A program made the translations under genes and the position numbers. A DNA stretch of 17,835 bases, from NCBI GenBank assembly GCA_964392465.1, contig CAYMPC010000021.1, forward strand, positions 1-17,835, written 5' to 3'. Under the pieces are notes generated by a model. That model made no database searches. It saw nothing but the letters and a program-made list of their open reading frames with translations, and was not told the origin of the DNA. Shown piece by piece: positions 8,089-13,075 of this stretch (its first letter is position 1; each line of letters starts with the position of its first letter). The DNA is from JAAXVZ01 sp964392465 (GTDB lineage Archaea > Nanobdellota > Nanobdellia > Woesearchaeales > GW2011-AR15).

Positions 8089-8100
8089 ATCTTTTTAAAT
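8089..8100 (+). promoter_or_regulatory. BRE/TATA promoter of the paralogous membrane-protein pair
   Basis: ATCTTTTTAAAT matches the promoter at 5912 base for base over 12 nt. Its TATA centre is 25.5 nt upstream of the ATG at 8122, which rules in that start over the TTG at 8113. Confidence 0.75.
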
Positions 8101-8121
8101 TAACGTCCTTTTTTGAAAAAG

Positions 8122-8751
8122 ATGGCATCAAAAAAAGAAAAAAACGAAAAAAGAAAAAAGATGATTATTGGAATAATTGTCACTATCTTTTTAATATCTA
8201 GTCTTGCTGCTGTTGTTTTATACAGAACAGATGATAATTCCGATTATGATCCAAATAAGTTTACCTTGAATCTTTCAAATGGAGATTACACTTTCTCAAG
8301 AAAAGTTGACAATCAAGGAATAGCATATTATGACGTTTCATTTAATCAAGATTCTTTCACTGCTTTTTTTATTCCGCAACAGCTTAGTGATATAAAAATT
8401 GAGCAAAGCTCAGTAGATTTACTTAAAAACTCGATTTTTTATTATATATCTTTTGATCCTGAACAAGAGGGCCTAACTTATATTGATTTCATAAGATTTG
8501 AATTGGCAAATGAATTTCCCAACAATAAATATTTTTCAGAAGGAGTTACAAAACCCAGCCTTACCTACCCTTTGCCTATTTTAGATTGCAATAATGCCAC
8601 AACAGAAGTTCCTGTAATAATATTAAAAACTTCAAATGTTACACAAATTACTTCATCAGAAAATTGCATTACTTTTGAGTTTCTCCAATATGATGTTTTA
8701 AGGATAAGGGATTTATTGGTTTATTCTTCGAGAGGTATTGATATAAGATGA
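8122..8751 (+). CDS. Membrane-anchored extracytoplasmic protein, first of a tandem paralogous pair
   Basis: This 209-residue protein has a strongly basic N-terminus, one membrane helix at about 14-33, and an exported domain with two cysteines, C156 and C182. I do not recognise a named family. The next gene encodes a similar protein: both have an SNGDYTF/YNGFVFE-like strand soon after the helix, a (L/V)PI(L/T)-x-C segment, a following V-I-x-L-x-x-S-N-x-T strand, and a second Cys exactly 26 residues after the first. The pair may be disulfide-bonded. A TTG at 8113 is a weaker start; the ATG at 8122 fits leaderless spacing. The stop overlaps the next start (ATGA), so the two are translationally coupled and may form a hetero-oligomer at the cell surface (inference). 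Confidence 0.75.
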   Translation: MASKKEKNEKRKKMIIGIIVTIFLISSLAAVVLYRTDDNSDYDPNKFTLNLSNGDYTFSRKVDNQGIAYYDVSFNQDSFTAFFIPQQLSDIKIEQSSVDLLKNSIFYYISFDPEQEGLTYIDFIRFELANEFPNNKYFSEGVTKPSLTYPLPILDCNNATTEVPVIILKTSNVTQITSSENCITFEFLQYDVLRIRDLLVYSSRGIDIR

Positions 8752-9464
8752 AAAAAACAAATAAAAAACAAGTGAAAAGAATCAACAAGGAGAACTATGA
8801 CCAAAAAGAAAAATCATTAAAAAAAGAGGATAAACGAGATATTGGAAAAGACAAAGTATTGATTATAGGTATTGTTGCCCTCCTAATTATTTTTGGATCC
8901 CTTCTTGCTGCTATAAAATTATTTGGTAAAAAAGAACAAGAAGTCCTTCCTGAAATAAAAGTATATAATGGGTTTGTCTTTGAGAAGTATGAAAATTTCT
9001 GGCTTACAAAAGTTAAAACAATGGATTCTTACGGTAACACAAAAGAATTTGACATTATGTTTCATTATACTCCTTATGAGGTTGAATATATTCCTACTGA
9101 GAAAAATATAAGAAATGAAACAAGTACTCCTTATATATTTATGAATGCAAAACGTATTTATGTCACAACAGAGCCGGATTATCCTTCTGCGGTAATTTTA
9201 GGAGGGGTAGAAATAGCAAAGATTATATCTCAGATTTATGGAAAAGAAGTAAAAGGTGCTTTAACAAAAGAGGTTGAAAATTCAAATGCTCCTGTAATAA
9301 CCTGCGGAAATCTAACAGATGACCAGAGAGTTATTTATCTTCAGTTGAGCAATGAAACTGGAATATTCAACGAATATGGGTGCATTGTTGTAAAAGGAAC
9401 TAATACAGATGAACTTTTGAAAGCTTCGGAAAGACTTGCTTTTGAAATATTAAAGATTCTTTGA
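8748..9464 (+). CDS. Membrane-anchored extracytoplasmic protein, second of a tandem paralogous pair
   Basis: The 238-residue product has a long Lys-rich cytoplasmic N-terminus (1-36), a membrane helix at about 37-57, and an exported domain with C186 and C212, spaced 26 residues apart as in its upstream paralogue. The C-terminal run CIVVKGTNTDELLKASERL is a pattern I associate with hypothetical surface proteins of DPANN archaea, in which the region after the second Cys forms a strand and a final helix. No catalytic motif is seen. It begins inside the previous stop (ATGA overlap), with a weak GAGAGGT upstream, so it is expressed from the promoter at 8089-8100. It converges on thpR with 14 bp between the ends. 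Function is unknown. Confidence 0.75.
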   Translation: MKKTNKKQVKRINKENYDQKEKSLKKEDKRDIGKDKVLIIGIVALLIIFGSLLAAIKLFGKKEQEVLPEIKVYNGFVFEKYENFWLTKVKTMDSYGNTKEFDIMFHYTPYEVEYIPTEKNIRNETSTPYIFMNAKRIYVTTEPDYPSAVILGGVEIAKIISQIYGKEVKGALTKEVENSNAPVITCGNLTDDQRVIYLQLSNETGIFNEYGCIVVKGTNTDELLKASERLAFEILKIL

Positions 9465-9478
9465 TTATGTTTATTATT

Positions 9479-10015
9479 TTATTTTGCTTTGAAATCTTTA
9501 ATTTTGTTATATATTGGCCCTTCCCGAGTTAATATGCTGCTGTATAAATTAAAACTAAAAACTTCAAATTCCTTTTTTTCTAAATTTATTTTCTGTATAA
9601 TTTCCTTAAAATCTTGCTTATCTTTTACAAAAGAAACTCTTGCTAAAGTAATATGGGGATAAAACTCAAAATCTTTTTTGAAATGAAACTTTTCGAGTTT
9701 TGTTTCAATTTCTTTCTGCAGTCCTATTAAATATGGGCTTTTTTCTAGGCCAACCCAGATTATTTTTATATAATCCAAATTAGGAAAAACTCCAACCTTT
9801 TCTATTTTAAGTTTAAAGTTGTTGTAGTTTATTAGGTCAAGTTTTTTAACAATCTCCTCTTTTTTATTTTCATCAATTTCACCAAAGAATTTCAGGGTGA
9901 GATGAAAAGAATTAGTAAGTTTTAGCTTGGCTGCCTCATGATTAAATATAGCCTGGACAGATTTAAAGTAAGATATTATATTCTCTGGCAAATCAATTGC
10001 AACAAACAATCTCAT
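9479..10015 (-). CDS. thpR: RNA 2',3'-cyclic phosphodiesterase (ThpR/LigT family)
   Basis: This belongs to the 2H phosphoesterase superfamily, whose members open 2',3'-cyclic phosphates on RNA to 2'-phosphates and in vitro join 2'-5' ends, notably on tRNA halves. The 178 residues are the normal length. The N-terminal MRLFVAIDLP is typical. The two catalytic HxTx motifs are HLTL at 38-41 and HITL at 121-124, the latter followed by AR as in active family members. It should be a soluble cytoplasmic enzyme. The ATG at 10015 is 25.5 nt from a TTTAAATATATA element, so the transcript is probably leaderless. The next gene upstream on the same strand encodes a TRAM-domain protein, also RNA-related, but each gene has its own promoter. 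Confidence 0.92.
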   Translation of the reverse strand: MRLFVAIDLPENIISYFKSVQAIFNHEAAKLKLTNSFHLTLKFFGEIDENKKEEIVKKLDLINYNNFKLKIEKVGVFPNLDYIKIIWVGLEKSPYLIGLQKEIETKLEKFHFKKDFEFYPHITLARVSFVKDKQDFKEIIQKINLEKKEFEVFSFNLYSSILTREGPIYNKIKDFKAK

Positions 10016-10031
10016 AATAAAAAGAAAGAGA

Positions 10032-10043
10032 TATATATTTAAA
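10032..10043 (-). promoter_or_regulatory. TATA box of thpR
   Basis: The minus strand reads TTTAAATATATA. The TTTAAA centre is 25.5 nt from the ATG at 10015. A second TATA-like stretch at 10051-10060 is less well spaced. Confidence 0.6.
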
Positions 10044-10069
10044 AAAATAATATATAAAAAGAGATAATT

Positions 10070-10474
10070 TTATTTATCTTCTTCGCCGAAGTCTTCAGAA
10101 TCTTCAGATGTTTCTAATTCTTCATCTGTAAATTCTTCTTCCTGCTCTCCTAACTCTTCTGATTCTTCCTGTGGCTCAGACATTTCTTCTTCTGTTTCTT
10201 CAGAATCTTCAGATTGTTTTTTTGCAGGTTTCTTGGACTCTGTTTCTGGCTTGCTTTCTGCTTTTCCGATTACTTCTGCAAAACCAACTTTTCTTAACAC
10301 CTTGGTTATTTTTACTCTAACTTCATCATTAACCTGTGTTCCTGGGATAACCAAGACAAATCCGTTCTTCTTAGCTATTCCGTCTCCTTTTTCACCAAGG
10401 GCTTCTATCTTTACATCTAATTCGTCGCCTTCATTAACTGGCGCACTTCTTGCATTAAATCTATTTTCATACAT
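10070..10474 (-). CDS. TRAM-domain protein with acidic C-terminal tail (putative RNA-binding)
   Basis: A TRAM domain occupies about 12-70: VNEGDELDVKIEALGEKGDGIA, with the diagnostic GDGIA at 30-34, then FVLVIPGTQVNDEV and a last strand ending VIGKAE. TRAM is a small beta barrel that binds RNA. Single-domain archaeal TRAM proteins are known or proposed RNA chaperones, some cold-responsive. The remaining residues (about 77-134) are low-complexity, Lys/Pro-rich at first and then strongly Glu/Asp/Ser-rich, unusual for so small a protein; the tail may compete with nucleic acid or bind partners (inference). Unlike most genes here it has a leader of about 41 nt with an AGGTG Shine-Dalgarno sequence nine nucleotides before the ATG, which supports this start. 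Confidence 0.85.
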   Translation of the reverse strand: MYENRFNARSAPVNEGDELDVKIEALGEKGDGIAKKNGFVLVIPGTQVNDEVRVKITKVLRKVGFAEVIGKAESKPETESKKPAKKQSEDSEETEEEMSEPQEESEELGEQEEEFTDEELETSEDSEDFGEEDK

Positions 10475-10483
10475 ATTTATTTA

Positions 10484-10488
10484 CACCT
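10484..10488 (-). promoter_or_regulatory. Shine-Dalgarno sequence of the TRAM gene
   Basis: On the minus strand AGGTG precedes the ATG at 10474 by nine nucleotides. The matching TATA element is the ATTTTATAAAC at 10535-10545, so transcription should start near 10515. Confidence 0.55.
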
Positions 10489-10534
10489 ATCTATTTTTGA
10501 GGCTTTAACCTCTGAGAAAGGAGAAACTTTTTTT

Positions 10535-10546
10535 GTTTATAAAATT
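10535..10546 (-). promoter_or_regulatory. TATA box of the TRAM gene
   Basis: The minus strand reads AATTTTATAAAC. It predicts a transcript start near 10515 and a leader of about 41 nt. The leader holds a small GAGG/CCTC hairpin (10499-10512) upstream of the AGGTG site. Confidence 0.5.
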
Positions 10547-10586
10547 ATGGTTAAAATAAGAGAGAGAAAACAAGAAAATAAAAAAA

Positions 10587-11048
10587 TTAGGATATGCGAA
10601 TTACACCATCTATATAAGACAAAGTAAGTCCGTTGTTGCTTTCCATTGCAATCTCATCTGTACTAGAAATTTGAATTTTTTCATTATCCGGAAGATTTGC
10701 AAAGTCAAAGCTCTTGCATCTTAATATAGCATCCTCTTTTTTAAGACATGCACAAACATTACCTTGATCAACTCTGCAGTCTAACCCTAATTCCAAGACT
10801 TTTTGAGTGGGTATTATTACCAATTTATGGCCTGTGGATAAAAGAGGAACTTTTATTGTTTCTCCAGGCATTAATTCTTCTAATTCTCCAACAACCCTTT
10901 CAAAGTCTGGTATTGCAGGATCTTCTGGCTGTGTTTTTGTCAAAAAATAAACTATTGCTCCAATAAAAGCCAAAACAACCAACAAAATAATTACTCTCAA
11001 TAGAAGATCCCCAACTTCCCTTAATGACCATTCTGTACTTTCTGACAT
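10587..11048 (-). CDS. Small single-pass membrane protein, unrecognised
   Basis: The 153 residues comprise a short N-terminus (SESTEWSLREVGD), one hydrophobic helix at about 18-36, and a soluble domain with four cysteines (91, 99, 101, 111) around CRVDQGNVCACLKK and ending in beta-rich segments. Four closely spaced Cys could form two disulfides if the domain is outside the cell, or a metal site if inside; topology is not decided by the sequence. No family is recognised. An in-frame TTG at 11063 would extend it by five residues. The ATG at 11048 is preferred because a TATAAA element (11075-11080) lies about 29.5 nt upstream. It is divergent from the RPA gene and shares its intergenic region. 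Confidence 0.7.
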   Translation of the reverse strand: MSESTEWSLREVGDLLLRVIILLVVLAFIGAIVYFLTKTQPEDPAIPDFERVVGELEELMPGETIKVPLLSTGHKLVIIPTQKVLELGLDCRVDQGNVCACLKKEDAILRCKSFDFANLPDNEKIQISSTDEIAMESNNGLTLSYIDGVIRIS

Positions 11049-11072
11049 TAAAAAATAATACAACTTAGCAGG

Positions 11073-11083
11073 TTTATAAATTT
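11073..11083 (-). promoter_or_regulatory. TATA box of the small membrane protein gene
   Basis: The minus strand carries AAATTTATAAA. Its centre is about 29.5 nt from the ATG at 11048. Confidence 0.5.
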
Positions 11084-11127
11084 TATTGAAGCAATTAAAA
11101 AAAAAGAATATACCTAAAACCCAACAA

Positions 11128-11137
11128 TTTTATATAT
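11128..11137 (+). promoter_or_regulatory. TATA box of the RPA gene
   Basis: TTTTATATAT gives a predicted start near 11157 and a leader of about 22 nt containing a strong Shine-Dalgarno sequence. Confidence 0.6.
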
Positions 11138-11166
11138 ACCTTTTCTTTTTAAAGTAATATTGCCTA

Positions 11167-11173
11167 GGGGGTG
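11167..11173 (+). promoter_or_regulatory. Strong Shine-Dalgarno sequence of the RPA gene
   Basis: GGGGGTG ends five nucleotides before the ATG at 11179 and fixes that start. It contrasts with the leaderless neighbours. Confidence 0.8.
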
Positions 11174-11178
11174 TTATT

Positions 11179-12363
11179 ATGATTAAAATTCCTATTGAAA
11201 AAATTAAAGAAAGGATTAAAGAGAAAACAGGGTTATCTGAAAAAGAAATTAATACTAAAATAAAGGACAAGCTTGATTTACTTTCCGGACTGATAAGCGA
11301 AGAAGGAGCTGCCCATATTATAGCGAATGAATTAGGTGTCAAAATATTTGAAGAGCAAGGAAAACTTCAAGTAAAAAATGTTCTGGGTGGAATGAGAAAT
11401 GTTGAACTTACAGGGAAAATCATTAAAGTCTATGAGATTAAGGAATTTGATAAAAATAACAGAAAAGGAAAAATTGGCTCTTTTTTAATAGGAGATGAAA
11501 CAGGACTTATTAGAGTTGTTGCATGGAATGATAAGGCAGACCTTCTGAATAAATTAAAAGAACAAGATATAATAAAAATAGAAAATGGATATTCAAGAGA
11601 CAATAATGGAAGAGTTGAAGTTCATTTGGGCGATAAATCCAATGTTACAATCTCCCCAAAAGAAACAACTGAAATAAAAGTCAAGGAATCTTCAAGAGAA
11701 AGAAAAAAAATTAAAGACTTGAAAGAGACTGATGATAATGTAGAGCTTCTTGGTACTGTTGTCCAGACCTTTGATCCTAAGTTCTTTGAAACATGTCCTG
11801 ATTGCGGGAAAAGAGCAAAGGAAAAAGAAGACGGCTTTTATTGTGAACAGCACAATAAAGTACAGCCTGTATATTCTTATGTTCTTAATTTGATTTTAGA
11901 TGATGGAACAGATAATATTAGGGTTGTTCTTTGGAAAAACCAAGTACAAAAACTATTCAATATGACAGACCAGGAGATAGTTGAAAAAAAAGACACTTCT
12001 TTTGAGGAAATCAAAACAGAACTCTTGGGAAAGATTATAAAAATAATGGGCAGAGTAAATAAGAATACCATGTTTGAAAGATTGGAATTTATTGCTCAAT
12101 TTATTTTTCCTAACCCTAATCCAGAAGAGGAATTAGAAAGATTAAAAAAAGAACTAGAGAATGCAAAAGAAGAGCCTGAAGAAAAAAAGGATTTTTTATA
12201 TGAGGGAACACCTGAGACTCCTGAAGAGGGAGAAGAAGATAATGAAGAAGTAGTAGAAGAGATTGATTTAGGAAAAACAGAGAAAAAAGAAGTCAATAAT
12301 AAAAAAGGGGATGAAGATATTTTAGAAGAGATTGATGATTTAGAGGATTTGGATTCTATATAA
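11179..12363 (+). CDS. rpa: Replication protein A-type ssDNA-binding protein with zinc finger
   Basis: RPA coats single-stranded DNA during replication, repair and recombination. The 394 residues contain an N-terminal helical region (1-70), an OB fold at about 72-160 (VELTGKIIKVYEIKEF ... GSFLIGDETGLIRVVAWND), and a second OB fold at about 186-310 (VELLGTVVQTFDP ... LNLILDDGTDNIRVVLW). The second fold has a zinc finger inserted, C206-x2-C209 and C222-x2-H225. The tail (about 312-394) is Glu-rich, probably a protein-interaction or DNA-mimicking segment like that of bacterial SSB. The GGGGGTG Shine-Dalgarno sequence supports the start. The gene lies upstream of a small PC4-like candidate and radA on the same strand, consistent with a shared ssDNA task, but a T-rich tract and a separate promoter divide them. 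Confidence 0.88.
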   Translation: MIKIPIEKIKERIKEKTGLSEKEINTKIKDKLDLLSGLISEEGAAHIIANELGVKIFEEQGKLQVKNVLGGMRNVELTGKIIKVYEIKEFDKNNRKGKIGSFLIGDETGLIRVVAWNDKADLLNKLKEQDIIKIENGYSRDNNGRVEVHLGDKSNVTISPKETTEIKVKESSRERKKIKDLKETDDNVELLGTVVQTFDPKFFETCPDCGKRAKEKEDGFYCEQHNKVQPVYSYVLNLILDDGTDNIRVVLWKNQVQKLFNMTDQEIVEKKDTSFEEIKTELLGKIIKIMGRVNKNTMFERLEFIAQFIFPNPNPEEELERLKKELENAKEEPEEKKDFLYEGTPETPEEGEEDNEEVVEEIDLGKTEKKEVNNKKGDEDILEEIDDLEDLDSI

Positions 12364-12391
12364 TTTTTCTTTTTTCTTTCTTATTGTTTTT
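12364..12391 (+). terminator. T-rich terminator after the RPA gene
   Basis: Directly after the TAA there is an oligo-T/pyrimidine tract (ATTTTTCTTTTTTCTTTC-like with a further TTTTT). Archaeal RNA polymerase terminates intrinsically at such T tracts, and the next gene has its own promoter. Confidence 0.55.
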
Positions 12392-12395
12392 ATGT

Positions 12396-12608
12396 CACTG
12401 GACACATCCTCATTAGCATTCGGAAAGTCCAGTTTGGTTTTTTTAGTTTGCCTTTTTGAAGTCACTGGACATATGCTTTTTAGTCGATAACGCTTCACTG
12501 GACACACTGGATAAACTCACTAACGTTCGTAATCCAATGGGAAAAATTCTTTTTTATCATCTACCCTTAAAGCATACAGACCCCACTGGACATTTTTCCC
12601 ACTGGACA
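12396..12608 (+). repeat. Five exact CACTGGACA repeats in the rpa-radA spacer
   Basis: Exact copies start at 12396, 12463, 12496, 12584 and 12600; a variant CACTGGATA lies at 12505-12513. Start-to-start distances are 67, 33, 88 and 16 nt. Copies 1 and 2 share the flank GTCACTGGACAYAT; copies 4 and 5 share CCCACTGGACATT. An inverted partner GTCCAGT at 12427-12433 can pair with ACTGGAC at 12397-12403. Two longer units, 12396-12437 and 12505-12541, are alignable and each is bounded by inverted arms. The last copy ends 13 bp before the TATA box of the next operon. No convincing gene is present in this spacer. The array may be operator sites or a degenerating palindromic repeat element. Confidence 0.85.
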
Positions 12609-12621
12609 TTCTGTTGTGAGG

Positions 12622-12629
12622 TATATAAA
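12622..12629 (+). promoter_or_regulatory. TATA box of the small-protein/radA operon
   Basis: TATATAAA is preceded by the purine-rich GAGG (BRE-like). The usual 25-27 nt spacing puts the transcript start at about 12650-12652, exactly at the foot of the first leader hairpin. Confidence 0.7.
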
Positions 12630-12651
12630 CCAAATATATTTACATATTCTT

Positions 12652-12751
12652 AGCTTGTTTGAAAAAGCAAGTTCTCCGGCCTCTGGAGCTATAAAATGCT
12701 CATAATGAAGGAGGCTTTGAAATAAAACCCGAAAGGAAAGGAGGCAATAAA
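12652..12751 (+). promoter_or_regulatory. Structured 5' leader with GNRA hairpin, mini-ORF and duplicated Shine-Dalgarno sites
   Basis: Hairpin I (12652-12673) pairs AGCTTGTTT with AAGCAAGTT through nine consecutive pairs (two of them G-U) around a GAAA tetraloop. Hairpin II (12674-12688) pairs CTCCGG with CTGGAG (one G-U) around CCT. A mini-ORF at 12696-12725 would encode MLIMKEALK. AAGGAGG occurs twice, at 12708-12714 inside the mini-ORF and at 12738-12744 in front of the true ATG (7 nt spacing). Strands of hairpin II (CTCC, CCTC) are complementary to both Shine-Dalgarno sequences, so alternative pairing could hide them. The leader is about 100 nt, while most genes here are leaderless. A regulatory role is inference. 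Confidence 0.55.
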
Positions 12752-13036
12752 ATGCAAAAAAACGAAATAAAAACAATAGGGAATCTGCCTGAAAAAAAAT
12801 TCAGAGCAGGCGCAATAAGCGCAACTGTATGGAAAAACCATTCTGAAAAGAATGGAGGTGTTATAGAATACAGAACTGTTTCTTTTGAGAGAAGCTACCA
12901 AAACAATAAAGGTGAATGGAACACAACTAACTCATTAAGAGTAAATGATTTGCCTAAAGCAGTTCTTGTGTTGCAAAAAGCATACGAATTTGTAGCTATA
13001 AAAGACAATTCTGTTGAAGAGGAATTAATTATTTAA
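12752..13036 (+). CDS. Small conserved-looking protein, PC4-like ssDNA-binding candidate
   Basis: The 94 residues have a disordered N-terminus and then an apparent beta-beta-beta-beta-alpha order: FRAGAISATVW (17-27), EYRTVSFERSY (39-49), W56-NTTNSLRV, and a final helix in NDLPKAVLVLQKAYEFVAI (65-83). That order and the basic/aromatic strands resemble PC4-type ssDNA-binding proteins, and I recall similar FRAGA...NDLPKA proteins as uncharacterised in bacteria and archaea; neither point is proven here. A perfect AAAGGAGG Shine-Dalgarno sequence at 7 nt fixes the ATG. It lies between the RPA gene and radA and is probably co-transcribed with radA (39 bp gap, no T tract), which supports a role on single-stranded DNA or in recombination. 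Cytoplasmic; no cysteine or catalytic motif. Confidence 0.75.
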   Translation: MQKNEIKTIGNLPEKKFRAGAISATVWKNHSEKNGGVIEYRTVSFERSYQNNKGEWNTTNSLRVNDLPKAVLVLQKAYEFVAIKDNSVEEELII

Positions 13037-13062
13037 TCCTCTCTTAAGCAAAAAAATATAAG

Positions 13063-13070
13063 AAAGGTGA
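13063..13070 (+). promoter_or_regulatory. Shine-Dalgarno sequence of radA
   Basis: AAAGGTGA ends 5 nt before the ATG at 13076. It includes the GTG at 13067, so that GTG is better read as part of the ribosome-binding site than as the start codon. Confidence 0.7.
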
Positions 13071-13075
13071 TATTC

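Noticed and set aside
10499..10512. GAGG/CCTC hairpin in the TRAM leader as a regulatory structure
   Set aside because: It has only four base pairs; too weak to claim alone.
12396..12608. CRISPR array
   Set aside because: The repeat is only 9 bp and start-to-start distances are 67, 33, 88 and 16 nt; there are no uniform spacers and no cas genes.
12456..12653. 65-codon plus-strand open frame in the rpa-radA spacer
   Set aside because: It starts at a TTG without a ribosome-binding site, is built from the CACTGGACA repeats, overlaps the promoter, and its product has no protein-like pattern.
12652..12688. Intrinsic bacterial-type terminator from the two spacer hairpins
   Set aside because: No T run follows either hairpin, and they lie just downstream of a TATA box, so a 5' leader is the better reading.
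13067..13075. GTG start for radA
   Set aside because: The GTG lies within the AAAGGTGA Shine-Dalgarno sequence of the ATG at 13076; using it would leave the gene without a ribosome-binding site.
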